Below, one piece after another: positions 42,025 to 51,058 of a stretch of DNA of 64,000 nt. Under the pieces are notes generated by a model that saw only the letters and a list, made by a program, of their open reading frames with translations, ran no database searches and was not told where the DNA came from. Each line of letters starts with the position of its first letter. The first letter of the stretch is position 1. This DNA comes from Marinococcus luteus_A. Its GTDB lineage: Bacteria > Bacillota > Bacilli > Bacillales > Marinococcaceae. Location: positions 62,001 through 126,000 of the forward strand of contig NZ_JAXRUV010000001.1 in the NCBI RefSeq assembly GCF_034497705.1, written 5' to 3'. The position numbers and the translations under genes are program-made.

Positions 42025-42417
42025 GTGACAAATATGCTACAGCAGATATATGGATGGTTAATGGAAGCAGCTCTGGCCTTTCCGCCGGCTTTTTGGTACA
42101 TAGCCTATCTGGTCACGGCAAAATTAACGAAAAGAAAAACATACGCCTTCCGGGCTGCCTGTGATTCCACTACATTGTTGTTCATCGCTTCGGTGCACAG
42201 ATGGTCAAGTGATCTGTGGAACGAATCCTACCTGTGGGTTATATATTTAGTGATTCTGGCCAGTGCCATAGTGATCTCCATCATTCATTATCATTCCCGG
42301 GAGGAGCTGGAATTTTTTCGGGTGCTTAAGGGCATATGGAGATGCAGCTTTTTTATATTTACGGCAGGGTATGTCCTGTTAGCCGGATACTGGTTGTATC
42401 TGCAGTTTATGGCATAG
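42025..42417 (+). CDS. DUF3397 family membrane protein
   Basis: A 130-residue protein with four hydrophobic helices (about 15-35, 50-65, 70-88, 105-128) and basic loops such as KLTKRKTYAFR. DUF3397 proteins are small Bacillales membrane proteins of unknown function commonly found just before bshC, as here. The GTG at 42025 has gagggaaa close by. An ATG at 42034 is an alternative start. Confidence 0.8.
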   Translation: MTNMLQQIYGWLMEAALAFPPAFWYIAYLVTAKLTKRKTYAFRAACDSTTLLFIASVHRWSSDLWNESYLWVIYLVILASAIVISIIHYHSREELEFFRVLKGIWRCSFFIFTAGYVLLAGYWLYLQFMA

Positions 42418-42450
42418 AACGGAGCAAGGCATAAAGGATGGTAGTTTGAT

Positions 42451-44073
42451 ATGAAAGTGCTGTACGGTCAACCAACAGAAAACAATCATTTTTTGCATGA
42501 CTATCAAAGAGGAGAACCCAGTGCCAGACAGCTCTTTCATTACGCTGGAAATACACAGGGGGTGCAGGACCGGCTTCGTTATTTAGACGACCGGTCTTTT
42601 GAACGCCAGCGTTTAAAGCAGCTTCTGCAGAACTATAATGACAGCCTGCAATACGGGGGGAGGGCGGTTACAGCCCTCGAAAAACTTGAAAACGAAGAAA
42701 CCGTCATTGTAGTCGGCGGCCAGCAGGCGGGTATGCTTACCGGTCCGTCTATGGTTATATCCAAGGCTGTATCGGTAATCAAGCTTGCAGAGCATGAGCA
42801 AAAGAGGCTGGGGCGCCCTGTGCTTCCTTTGTTTTGGATCGCGGGCGAGGACCATGACTGGGAGGAAGTAAACCATGTTAATTTCCCGGGCGAAGGACAT
42901 CTCAGTAAAACGAGATTTGAGGGCAACTTTCTGCCGAACGTACCTGTCTCAGAACAGCCATTTAATCCAGAGGAAGCGGAAGCATTTGTGGAAGAAGCCT
43001 TTTCAAAGCTCCGGGAGACTCCGCTGACAAATGAATTAAGAAACGAAGTGAATGTACTGGTGCATAGTTCAGCATCCTGGTCCCAGTTTTTCGCAGAAAT
43101 GATGCGCTGGCTGTTTAAAGATACGGATCTCATCATGATGGACCCGCAGCAGCCGAAATGGAGAGAATTGGGAGCCCCGTTGCTTAAAAGCCTGCTCTCT
43201 GTACCGGAAAAAATAAAAGAAGCTGTTTACCAGGGTTCAGCTGAAAGAGCGGCAGCGGGCTACGGGGAGGTCAAAGGCATTAATTTTGACAGCGGCCACC
43301 TGTTTTATCATATAAATCATGTGCGGCACCTGCTTGAATATAAAGGTGGGATCTGGCGAAGCCGGAGATCGGGAGAAACAATGAAAACGGGGGAATTACT
43401 GGAAGAAGCAGTACACGCCCCCTTTCGTTTCAGTACTGATGTAGTGACCCGGCCGCTGATGCAGGAGCAGATGCTTCCAGTTCTTCATTTCGTAGCAGGC
43501 CCGGGAGAATTGCAGTACTGGTCCCTTTTGAAGCCTTTGTTTGAAACAATGGGCCTGCGGGTGCCAATTGTGCAAAAACGCATGGAAATACATTATGCCA
43601 CCCGGCAGGTACAGCAGGCCGCTGAAAAAGAACACCTTCCCTTTAGGGAGCTGCTTAATTTACCGGTACTCGAACAAAAGCTTCAGGAGGTGAAACATGC
43701 TGCCCTTGAAGTGGACGGAAAAGCCAAAGCGGCACAGGTAATGGAAAAAATGAAAGAAGCGCATGCCGCTCTTGCCGACGAATGGATTCGGCAGTTCCCT
43801 TCACAGGAAAGTTTTGCAGAAGAAAACTGGCGGAGGATTGAAAAAGAAGTCCGTTATCTTGGCGACCGGCTGGATGCGGAACAGGAGCGTACCGTGCAGG
43901 TTCATTTGCGGCGGCTCGAATTGATTATCGGTCAGCTCTACCCGCGCCGGGAGCCGGCGGAACGGCAGGTGAACATTTTGTTTATGCTGAATGAATTCGG
44001 CGGCTGTCTTCCATCACAGGTTACAGCTAAAATAGAATGGAAAAGCGGCCGGCAGAACATTATATTACTGTAG
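42451..44073 (+). CDS. bshC: Bacillithiol biosynthesis cysteine-adding enzyme BshC
   Basis: Putative last step of bacillithiol synthesis: ligation of cysteine to glucosaminyl-malate. 540 residues, the family length. Features include VVGGQQAGMLTGPSMVISKA near 87-106 (nucleotide-like core), WIAGEDHDWEEVNHV (the active-site acidic/histidine segment), the long helical C-terminal coiled coil (about 390-480) and the end motif PSQVTAKIEW. It stands ahead of the mra cluster, as in B. subtilis. Bacillithiol is the main low-molecular thiol of bacilli and staphylococci. A terminator follows at 44110. Confidence 0.93.
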   Translation: MKVLYGQPTENNHFLHDYQRGEPSARQLFHYAGNTQGVQDRLRYLDDRSFERQRLKQLLQNYNDSLQYGGRAVTALEKLENEETVIVVGGQQAGMLTGPSMVISKAVSVIKLAEHEQKRLGRPVLPLFWIAGEDHDWEEVNHVNFPGEGHLSKTRFEGNFLPNVPVSEQPFNPEEAEAFVEEAFSKLRETPLTNELRNEVNVLVHSSASWSQFFAEMMRWLFKDTDLIMMDPQQPKWRELGAPLLKSLLSVPEKIKEAVYQGSAERAAAGYGEVKGINFDSGHLFYHINHVRHLLEYKGGIWRSRRSGETMKTGELLEEAVHAPFRFSTDVVTRPLMQEQMLPVLHFVAGPGELQYWSLLKPLFETMGLRVPIVQKRMEIHYATRQVQQAAEKEHLPFRELLNLPVLEQKLQEVKHAALEVDGKAKAAQVMEKMKEAHAALADEWIRQFPSQESFAEENWRRIEKEVRYLGDRLDAEQERTVQVHLRRLELIIGQLYPRREPAERQVNILFMLNEFGGCLPSQVTAKIEWKSGRQNIILL

Positions 44074-44109
44074 CATCTTCGTGCTGATTTATACGATATC
44101 CGGCTGAAA

Positions 44110-44137
44110 GCTTCCCGAAATAGCGGGAAGTTTTTTT
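44110..44137 (+). terminator. Terminator of bshC
   Basis: A short stem (cttcccg 44111-44117 with cgggaag 44124-44130) followed by seven T. Confidence 0.75.
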
Positions 44138-44160
44138 GTCAAAAAAATTTTCCGGAAAAA

Positions 44161-44185
44161 GTGGTACAAAGTGGGGGAATGTGGT
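44161..44185 (+). promoter_or_regulatory. MraZ box: three direct repeats before mraZ
   Basis: GTGGT, GTGGG and GTGGT begin at 44161, 44171 and 44181, each separated by exactly five bases. The known MraZ operator is a set of TGGGN-type direct repeats with 5-base spacers upstream of mraZ. A fourth GTGGT lies at 44202. It likely mediates MraZ autoregulation of the division cluster. Confidence 0.7.
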
Positions 44186-44222
44186 AACTTAAATGTATGG
44201 AGTGGTGAAAGGTTGGGTCCAT

Positions 44223-44654
44223 ATGTTTATGGGAGAATATCAACATAATATGGACGACAAAGGAAGAATTATTATACCATCCCGTTTTCGGGAGAAGTTG
44301 GGAGATTCTTTCGTCGTTACCCGTGGTCTGGATGGATGCTTGTTTGTTTATCCATATGACGAATGGGAGCGAATTGAAACCAAATTAAAAGCTTTGCCTT
44401 TCACAAAAAAAGATGCAAGGGCATTCACCCGTTTTTTCTTTTCAGGAGCATCCGAATGTGAACTTGATAAGCAGGGACGTTCGATGATTCCTACCACCCT
44501 CCGCCAATATGCAGAATTAAAAAAAGAATGTATGATCATCGGGGTAAGCAGCCGAGTAGAAATATGGGATAAACACAAATGGGACGAATATTACACAGAA
44601 TCAGAAGAAGTATTTCCGGATATTGCAGAGAACATGGCCGATTTGGATTTTTAA
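44223..44654 (+). CDS. mraZ: Transcriptional regulator MraZ
   Basis: 143 residues from the ATG at 44223 (AAAGG upstream), giving the usual start MFMGEYQHNMDDKGR. Two SpoVT/AbrB-like swapped-hairpin domains: MDDKGRIIIPSRF (residues 10-22) and ELDKQGRSMIPTTLR (about 81-95), with KKDARAFTRFFFSGA between. MraZ binds repeats upstream of its own gene and regulates the dcw cluster. It is the first gene of the cluster here. Confidence 0.96.
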   Translation: MFMGEYQHNMDDKGRIIIPSRFREKLGDSFVVTRGLDGCLFVYPYDEWERIETKLKALPFTKKDARAFTRFFFSGASECELDKQGRSMIPTTLRQYAELKKECMIIGVSSRVEIWDKHKWDEYYTESEEVFPDIAENMADLDF

Positions 44655-44690
44655 AGCAGCATCAAACACGTTTTTGCCGGAGGAATAGAA

Positions 44691-45650
44691 GTGCCGCCAC
44701 AATTTGAGCATGAAACCGTATTGAAGAAAGCAGCAGTCCAGGGACTAAACATTCAGCCGCACGGTGTGTATGTTGATTGTACCCTCGGCGGCGGCGGACA
44801 CAGTGAAGAAATTATGAAACAACTGTCTGCTGAAGGTTTTTTAATCGCCTTTGACCAGGATGAGGAAGCGATTGAGCATGCCCAGCAGCGGCTTTACGCT
44901 CATGGAGAAAATTTCAGGATCGTACATAGCAATTTCCAGTTTTTAAAGGAAGAGCTGCTTGAGCTTCAAGCCGGGCAGGTAAACGGGATATTATTCGATC
45001 TTGGAGTTTCATCGCCACAGTTTGATCGTCCGGAAAGAGGATTCAGCTACCGCTACAATGCTCCTCTTGATATGAGAATGGACAGGCACCGGCAGGAGCG
45101 TACAGCAGCGCACATCGTCAATGAAGCACCGTTTCAGGAAATCTGGCAGATCCTTTCGGAATACGGAGAAGAACGTTTTTCAAAGCAGATTGCCAGAAAA
45201 ATCGAAAAAGCGCGTGAAGATTACCGTATTGAAACGACGGAAGAATTAGTGGAAATCATCAAAAGTGCAATACCTGCACCGGCCAGGAGAAAAGGCGGTC
45301 ATCCGGCGAAGCGGACTTTTCAGGCTTTGCGAATTGCTGTAAATAATGAACTTGATGTGTTCAAAGAAGCGCTCGACGATGCGCTGACAATGTTAGCGCC
45401 GGGCGGAAGATTGTGCGTAATAACATTTCATTCGTTAGAAGACAGAATTTGTAAAAAGTTATTTAAACAGAAAAGTTCTCCACCTCCGCTTCCGAAGGGA
45501 CTCCCGGTCGTGCCCGATGAAGCAGAACCAGATTTTAACCTGGTGACAAAGAAACCGATCCTGCCATCAGAAGATGAACTGACGCAAAATCCAAGGGCGG
45601 CTTCCGCGAAGCTTCGAATCATCGAAAAACGCGAGGAGGGGAAACAATAA
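44691..45650 (+). CDS. rsmH: 16S rRNA (cytosine1402-N4)-methyltransferase RsmH/MraW
   Basis: 319 residues from a GTG after ggaggaatag. Methylates C1402 in the ribosomal P site. SAM motif VDCTLGGGGHSEEIM near 25-39, LFDLGVSSPQFDRPERGFSY near 101-120, and KRTFQALRIAVNNEL. The stop overlaps the ftsL start (TAATG), so coupling is strong. Confidence 0.96.
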   Translation: MPPQFEHETVLKKAAVQGLNIQPHGVYVDCTLGGGGHSEEIMKQLSAEGFLIAFDQDEEAIEHAQQRLYAHGENFRIVHSNFQFLKEELLELQAGQVNGILFDLGVSSPQFDRPERGFSYRYNAPLDMRMDRHRQERTAAHIVNEAPFQEIWQILSEYGEERFSKQIARKIEKAREDYRIETTEELVEIIKSAIPAPARRKGGHPAKRTFQALRIAVNNELDVFKEALDDALTMLAPGGRLCVITFHSLEDRICKKLFKQKSSPPPLPKGLPVVPDEAEPDFNLVTKKPILPSEDELTQNPRAASAKLRIIEKREEGKQ

Positions 45651-46018
45651 TGGAGAATTTGGCACAGCAGATTAAACGCCAGCAGGAAGACAAACAAATA
45701 GTACATAAAAAAGTCCAGTACCATGTTCGTGGTGGTATTACAAAGGGTGAAAAACTGATTATGACGGCTGTCATAATAGGGATTTTAATCGCATCCTTTT
45801 TCATCGTTTCAAACTTTGCTACGATACACGCCCAGGACCAGCAAATTGACCAGACTGCAACGCAGGTCCAGGAGCAGCAGCAGGTGAATCAAAACCTTGA
45901 GCTGCAGGTGGCTGAACTTAGTTCACCGGAGCGTATCATGGACTACGCAAAAAATGAACTGGATATGGAAATGAAAGACGAAAATATTCAAGTCGTAAAC
46001 GGAACAGAACAGAACTGA
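45650..46018 (+). CDS. ftsL: Cell division protein FtsL
   Basis: A 122-residue bitopic membrane protein of the divisome, partner of DivIC and DivIB. A short basic cytoplasmic tail is followed by one transmembrane helix (about 38-59, IMTAVIIGILIASFFIVSNF), then an extracytoplasmic coiled coil rich in Gln (QDQQIDQTATQVQEQQQVNQ). Start overlaps the rsmH stop. The length and topology are typical. It is the second structural gene of the division cluster. Confidence 0.92.
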   Translation: MENLAQQIKRQQEDKQIVHKKVQYHVRGGITKGEKLIMTAVIIGILIASFFIVSNFATIHAQDQQIDQTATQVQEQQQVNQNLELQVAELSSPERIMDYAKNELDMEMKDENIQVVNGTEQN

Positions 46019-46124
46019 TGCAGAAGGGAGGGGAATCCGTGGAAACGCGGTAGTACTGCTCCCTTCTTGCAAGTTAACCTACGCCCCGTTACATGTAAAA
46101 ACTCAGGTGGTGAACGTTCTCAGC

Positions 46125-48413
46125 ATGAAGAAATTGAAAAGTACGAAAATGCGGGCGCTTTTGTTGGTTATTGCTGTAGCTGTTTTTTTCCTCGTTTTTA
46201 CCGGCCGTATGGTGTATATCCAGGTGGGGAAATCAGTAGAGGGCAATGATCTTGCAAGTATGGCAGATTCAAGGTATACGTCGACCGAAACCGTTGAGGC
46301 AAAACGGGGCACTATTTATGACAAGCAGGGAGAGCCGCTGGCGGAACAGGTGCCCTCCTATTCTGTGTATGCTGTCCTTGATGAATCCTACGATGACCAT
46401 GTGAAAAACCCGGGCAGAGTAGCAAAAGAGCTTGGGCCGCTGATCGGAATGGAAGCGGCAGAACTCGAGGACATGCTCGAACGTGACCAGTACCAGGTAG
46501 AGCTTGGTTCCGGCAGCAAATATTTAACATTGTCTGAAAGAGAAGAAATCGAACAGCTTGATCTGGCAGGCGTCCATTTTCGAGAGGAACCGAGCCGCTA
46601 TTACCCGAACCAGACGTTTGCAAGCCATGTGCTTGGCTACACGAACCGGGACATGTCAGAAGCCCAGATGGGACTCGAAGCCGGCTTGAATGAAGAGCTG
46701 ACCGGCGAGGATGGCACCAGGACGGAATCAGAGGAAAATGCTCTTCTCGAAGAAGATGAGACGACCACAAACACAGCCAAGGACGGCGAGGATGTTCACT
46801 TAACGCTTGATGGCAATATTCAAAGTGTACTCGAGCAGTCGATGTCCGAGGTTGAGGAAAACTACAGCCCAAATAAAATGACGGGCATCGTGGCTGATGC
46901 GGACAGTGGCGAGATTCTCGGTATGAGCAACCGGCCGAGCTTTAATCCAAACGAATACGAACAAATTGAAAATTACACAAACTATGCAGTCTCCGACCAG
47001 TTTGAGCCCGGGTCCACGATTAAGATGTTTACTCTCGCAGCTGCAATCGATGAAGGGGTTTACGAAGGGAAGGAAACCTATGAATCCGGCACATACGAAG
47101 TCTCCGGGGAAACGATGCGGGATCACAACAACGGAGAAGGCTGGGGAGAAATTACGTACAATGAAGGCCTCCGTCGTTCTTCAAACGTAGCATTCATGAG
47201 AATTGCGCTTGAAATTCTGCCGGAGGGTGCTCTTTTTGATTACCTGGAGGACTTCGGTTTCGGGCAGGAAACAGGTATTGATCTCCCGAATGAAGCGGAT
47301 GGGGCGTTAGCAGAAGAAACCCCTTTAAATGAAGGGATTACTGCCTTTGGTCAGGCGTCAACGGTTACCCCGATTCAAATGATTCAGGGAGCCACTGCTA
47401 TCGCTAATGATGGCAAAATGATGCAGCCTTATGTGATTGACCATATTGAGAATCCGAATAATAATGAAACAACTTATCAATCCGAACCAAAGGAAGCTGG
47501 AACACCGATCAGTAAAAGTGCGGCCCAGGAGACAAGAAATAAGCTGCAAACAGTCGTTGACGGGGAGAATGGCACAGGGGCCCCTTATCAAATTGACGGA
47601 GTTGATGTTGCTGGAAAAACGGGGACTGCTCAAATTCCCGATCCTGAAGGAGGAGGTTATCTGAGCGGGGAGAATCAAAATGTTTTCTCCTTCATCGGAA
47701 TGGCGCCGGCGGACGATCCGGAAGTTATTGTCTACGTCATTGTTGACCGTCCGGATCTTGAAGCGACAGAAACAGGCTCAGATGCCGTGAGCGCTATTTT
47801 TAACCCGGTAATGCAACAAAGTCTTTCGTATATGAATTTAGAACCGTCGGACGTCGAAAATACGGAAGCCTATGAAGAGTCAGGCATTGAGTTTGAAGAC
47901 TATACCGGGAAATCAGTAAATAAAGCTGAAAACGCCGCTAAGAATGCGGGGCTAGAGCCAGTGATAATTGGCAGCGGCAAGCAGGTGGAAAGTCAGGTTC
48001 CTACGAACACGGAACGGCTGATCGTAGGTGAAAAAGTAATCTTCCTTACAAATGGACAAAAAAGTATTCCTGATGTCAGCGGATGGTCCCTGCGGGAAAT
48101 CCAGCGGCTCGAGGCGCTGCTTGAAATTGATATAGACACCAGCGGCTCCGGCTATGTGAGCTCCCAGTCGGTAGAGCCCGGCACGGCTGCAAATGCCGCC
48201 GGCAATATGGAAGTCGAGCTGGTGGCTCCGGACGAATTGCAGGAAGCTCAGACAGAGCAGGAGGAAACGGAAGAAAATAGCGCGGAAAATGAAAATGGGG
48301 AAGCGTCTCCGGAAGAGGCCGAAACAGAGGAATCTGAAGCCCAGGAAAATGAAACCCAGGAAAGCTCTGGCGAAGAGCAGCAAGAAGAAGGTGAAGCACC
48401 GGTAGAAAATTAA
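46125..48413 (+). CDS. pbpB: Penicillin-binding protein 2B (septal transpeptidase) with PASTA domains
   Basis: Class B transpeptidase that cross-links septal peptidoglycan. 762 residues from the ATG at 46125. GTG codons at 46107 and 46110 are part of the RBS. One membrane anchor (about 12-30), a pedestal domain with MVYIQVGK, then the transpeptidase domain: active-site Ser297 in EPGSTIKMF, SSN in RRSSNVAFM, and KTG in VAGKTGTAQ. Two PASTA domains follow. The last 57 residues contain 24 Glu and no Lys or Arg, an unusual acidic tail outside the membrane. In B. subtilis spoVD follows; here murE does. Confidence 0.95.
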   Translation: MKKLKSTKMRALLLVIAVAVFFLVFTGRMVYIQVGKSVEGNDLASMADSRYTSTETVEAKRGTIYDKQGEPLAEQVPSYSVYAVLDESYDDHVKNPGRVAKELGPLIGMEAAELEDMLERDQYQVELGSGSKYLTLSEREEIEQLDLAGVHFREEPSRYYPNQTFASHVLGYTNRDMSEAQMGLEAGLNEELTGEDGTRTESEENALLEEDETTTNTAKDGEDVHLTLDGNIQSVLEQSMSEVEENYSPNKMTGIVADADSGEILGMSNRPSFNPNEYEQIENYTNYAVSDQFEPGSTIKMFTLAAAIDEGVYEGKETYESGTYEVSGETMRDHNNGEGWGEITYNEGLRRSSNVAFMRIALEILPEGALFDYLEDFGFGQETGIDLPNEADGALAEETPLNEGITAFGQASTVTPIQMIQGATAIANDGKMMQPYVIDHIENPNNNETTYQSEPKEAGTPISKSAAQETRNKLQTVVDGENGTGAPYQIDGVDVAGKTGTAQIPDPEGGGYLSGENQNVFSFIGMAPADDPEVIVYVIVDRPDLEATETGSDAVSAIFNPVMQQSLSYMNLEPSDVENTEAYEESGIEFEDYTGKSVNKAENAAKNAGLEPVIIGSGKQVESQVPTNTERLIVGEKVIFLTNGQKSIPDVSGWSLREIQRLEALLEIDIDTSGSGYVSSQSVEPGTAANAAGNMEVELVAPDELQEAQTEQEETEENSAENENGEASPEEAETEESEAQENETQESSGEEQQEEGEAPVEN

Positions 48414-48466
48414 TGACGATTGTCCCATGACATGTTTTATCGTTCGCATTAGAATGAGTGAGGTGT

Positions 48467-48495
48467 ACGCAGAGAATGAACATAGTTCTCTGCGT
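48467..48495 (+). other. Inverted repeat in the pbpB-murE gap
   Basis: A 10-bp perfect stem (acgcagagaa 48467-48476 with 48486-48495) at the place where spoVD lies in B. subtilis. No T-run follows, so termination is uncertain. No gene fits in this 176-base gap. Confidence 0.5.
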
Positions 48496-48589
48496 GCATG
48501 TTCATTAAAAGACAGCCGGGAAGGACGAAACACATTTTTTTCTATAATTAGTGGTAAACACTTGCTCCGGATAGAAAAGAGGCACGGAA

Positions 48590-50059
48590 ATGAAATATAT
48601 TACAGACATCATTCCAAGTATAATGGTGCGGCTTGAGCGCGAAGACAAAGAAATAGAAAGCTTACATATGGATTCCAGGGGAGTGACCCCAAATGGTCTG
48701 TTTTTTTGTATTGAAGGAACCCAGGTAGACGGCCATGATTTTGCCGCCGATGCAGTAAGCAACGGAGCGGCGGCTGTGATAGCCGAACGGCACGTGGACG
48801 TTGAAGTCCCTGTGTGGATCGTGAAGGATACGCAGAAGGTAATGGCTTACGCAGCGGATCATTTCTACGAACATCCCACAAAGGATGTTCGCGTAATCGG
48901 TATTACCGGTACAAATGGTAAAACCACCACCAGCCATTTAGTTGAATCTATCCTGAACGAAGAGCAGACAAAGACAGGCTTAATCGGCACTATGTATGCA
49001 AAAATCGGAAATGAATCCGTAAAGACCAATAACACCACGCCTGAATCCCTGGATCTGCAGCAGCTGTTTGCGGATATGCGGGACAAAGAAGTGAAAAGCT
49101 GTGTGATGGAGGTTTCGTCTCACGCCCTGCAGATGGGGCGCGTACGGGGTGTCCAGTTCCGTACAGCAGTCTTTACAAACCTTTCACAGGATCATCTGGA
49201 CTATCATGGATCGATGGAAAGCTACAGGAACGCTAAAAGCCTGCTGTTTTCCCAGCTGGGCAACAGCTTTGCAGGAGAACTGGGCACTGCGGTTATAAAC
49301 GGAGACGACGAAGCCTCCGATTACTTTCAGGCCGTAACGACAGCTCCGGTACTCACTTATGGGATCAGTGACCATAACGATATCTATGCCGAAAACATAA
49401 AAACCACCGGCGGTAAAACATCGTTTACGCTGAATACCCCTTGGGGAAGCACGGTGGTGGAATATCCGCTGCTTGGAAGGTTCAATGTCTACAATGCGCT
49501 CGCAGCCATTACTGCCTGCATTGCGGAAAACGTTTCCGTCACAAGCATCGTTGACGGCCTAAAAAATGCTCCGGTCGTAAGCGGCAGATTTGAAGCTGTA
49601 GAAGCAGGGCAGAAAAGCACCATTGTCGTTGATTATGCCCACACTCCAGGCGGGTTGGAAAATGTAGCTCAAACAGCCTTTGATATGACAGAAGGACGTC
49701 TCTATACCGTGATAGGATGCGGCGGAGACAGAGACAAAGAAAAAAGGCCAAAAATGGCAGCTGCAGCAGAAAAATTCAGTGATCTGGTGATTCTCACCTC
49801 TGACAATCCGCGCTCGGAAGACCCGGTTAAAATATTGGAGCAGATGGAAACAGGGTTTACTGGTGCAAAATACGAAATCATTGAGGACCGCCGGAAGGCG
49901 ATCGAGCGTGCCGTATTCCTTGCAGAGGCCGGGGACACAGTGCTTGTTGCAGGCAAAGGCCACGAGACGTACCAGGTAATAGGGGATCAAACGTTGGAAT
50001 TCGATGACCGAGAAGTGGCAAAAGAGGCGGTCAGAAAAAAAAATAATAAACAGGCTTAG
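48590..50059 (+). CDS. murE: UDP-MurNAc-tripeptide synthetase MurE (meso-DAP adding)
   Basis: Adds the third amino acid to the UDP-MurNAc-dipeptide of peptidoglycan. 489 residues. ATP loop GITGTNGKTTTSHL near 104-117, NTTPESLDL and the substrate residues SHALQMGRV, VDYAHTPGGLENV. The specificity motif DNPR is at 405-408, which marks meso-diaminopimelate rather than lysine enzymes. The cell wall is therefore predicted A1-gamma type. The ATG follows a weak RBS (aaaagaggcacgg). Confidence 0.95.
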   Translation: MKYITDIIPSIMVRLEREDKEIESLHMDSRGVTPNGLFFCIEGTQVDGHDFAADAVSNGAAAVIAERHVDVEVPVWIVKDTQKVMAYAADHFYEHPTKDVRVIGITGTNGKTTTSHLVESILNEEQTKTGLIGTMYAKIGNESVKTNNTTPESLDLQQLFADMRDKEVKSCVMEVSSHALQMGRVRGVQFRTAVFTNLSQDHLDYHGSMESYRNAKSLLFSQLGNSFAGELGTAVINGDDEASDYFQAVTTAPVLTYGISDHNDIYAENIKTTGGKTSFTLNTPWGSTVVEYPLLGRFNVYNALAAITACIAENVSVTSIVDGLKNAPVVSGRFEAVEAGQKSTIVVDYAHTPGGLENVAQTAFDMTEGRLYTVIGCGGDRDKEKRPKMAAAAEKFSDLVILTSDNPRSEDPVKILEQMETGFTGAKYEIIEDRRKAIERAVFLAEAGDTVLVAGKGHETYQVIGDQTLEFDDREVAKEAVRKKNNKQA

Positions 50060-50086
50060 TGTTTCATACTGAAAGGAGCTCCCTTG

Positions 50087-51058
50087 ATGGGTTTTGCAGC
50101 TTTAATAGTAACGATAGTTTCATTTATTCTATGTGCGGTTTCAGCACCGGTTCTTATTCCAGCCTTGAAACGGCTGAAATTCGGCCAGAGTATCCGGGAA
50201 ACGGGACCGGAATCGCATCAGAAAAAAGACGGTACGCCAACAATGGGAGGCGTAATGATTATTGCCGGCCTTTTGATTACTGCTCTCATCGTACTGCCGC
50301 TTTTTGTTGGCTACACAACGGAAATATGGCTGCTCCTGCTTGTAACAGTAGGCTTTGGAATACTTGGGTTTTTGGATGATTTCATTAAAATTGTCATGAA
50401 ACGAAATCTCGGTCTTACGAGTATCCAAAAGCTGGTGGGCCAGATCGTTATTGCATTTATCTTTTTTATTGTTTTGTATAATGGGACGTTTGACACGAGT
50501 GTAGCTGTGCCGGGAACAGAATGGTCACTCGAATTCGGATGGGCATATTTCTTTCTTATCATTGTTATGCTCGTCGGTGCTTCCAATGCGGTGAATTTGA
50601 CGGATGGTCTGGATGGACTGCTCGCCGGTACGGGAACAATGGCGTTTGCCGCTTATGCCCTGGTCGCTTTTTCGCTCGGGTATATGGACATCGGGCTGTT
50701 TGCCTTTGCAGTGGTGGGCAGTCTGCTCGGCTTTTTAATCTTCAATAAATATCCGGCAAAGATTTTCATGGGAGATACCGGCTCCCTGGCGCTCGGGGGC
50801 GCAATTGCTGCTGTAGCTATTTTAACGAAAACCGAACTGACGTTGATTGTGATCGGCCTCGTATTTGTTCTGGAGACGCTGAGCGTCATTATTCAGGTGA
50901 TTTCTTACAAATTAAGAGGGAAAAAAGTATTTAAAATGAGCCCGGTTCATCACCATTTTGAACTATCAGGCTGGTCGGAGTGGCAGGTCGTTACTGCTTT
51001 TTGGGTGGTAGGTGCCGCCGCCGGACTGTCCGGGGTCGCATTAGAGGTGTTTTTATAA
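50087..51058 (+). CDS. mraY: Phospho-N-acetylmuramoyl-pentapeptide transferase MraY
   Basis: Transfers phospho-MurNAc-pentapeptide to undecaprenyl phosphate, making lipid I at the membrane. 323 residues from the ATG at 50087, 8 bases after AAAGGAG; a TTG at 50084 is adjacent. About ten helices. The conserved loops are KKDGTPTMGGVMII near 46-59, FLDDFIK near 93-99, NAVNLTDGLDGLLAG near 168-182 and FMGDTGSLALGG. The C-terminal HHHFEL motif is present. The stop overlaps the murD start by 1 base. Confidence 0.96.
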   Translation: MGFAALIVTIVSFILCAVSAPVLIPALKRLKFGQSIRETGPESHQKKDGTPTMGGVMIIAGLLITALIVLPLFVGYTTEIWLLLLVTVGFGILGFLDDFIKIVMKRNLGLTSIQKLVGQIVIAFIFFIVLYNGTFDTSVAVPGTEWSLEFGWAYFFLIIVMLVGASNAVNLTDGLDGLLAGTGTMAFAAYALVAFSLGYMDIGLFAFAVVGSLLGFLIFNKYPAKIFMGDTGSLALGGAIAAVAILTKTELTLIVIGLVFVLETLSVIIQVISYKLRGKKVFKMSPVHHHFELSGWSEWQVVTAFWVVGAAAGLSGVALEVFL

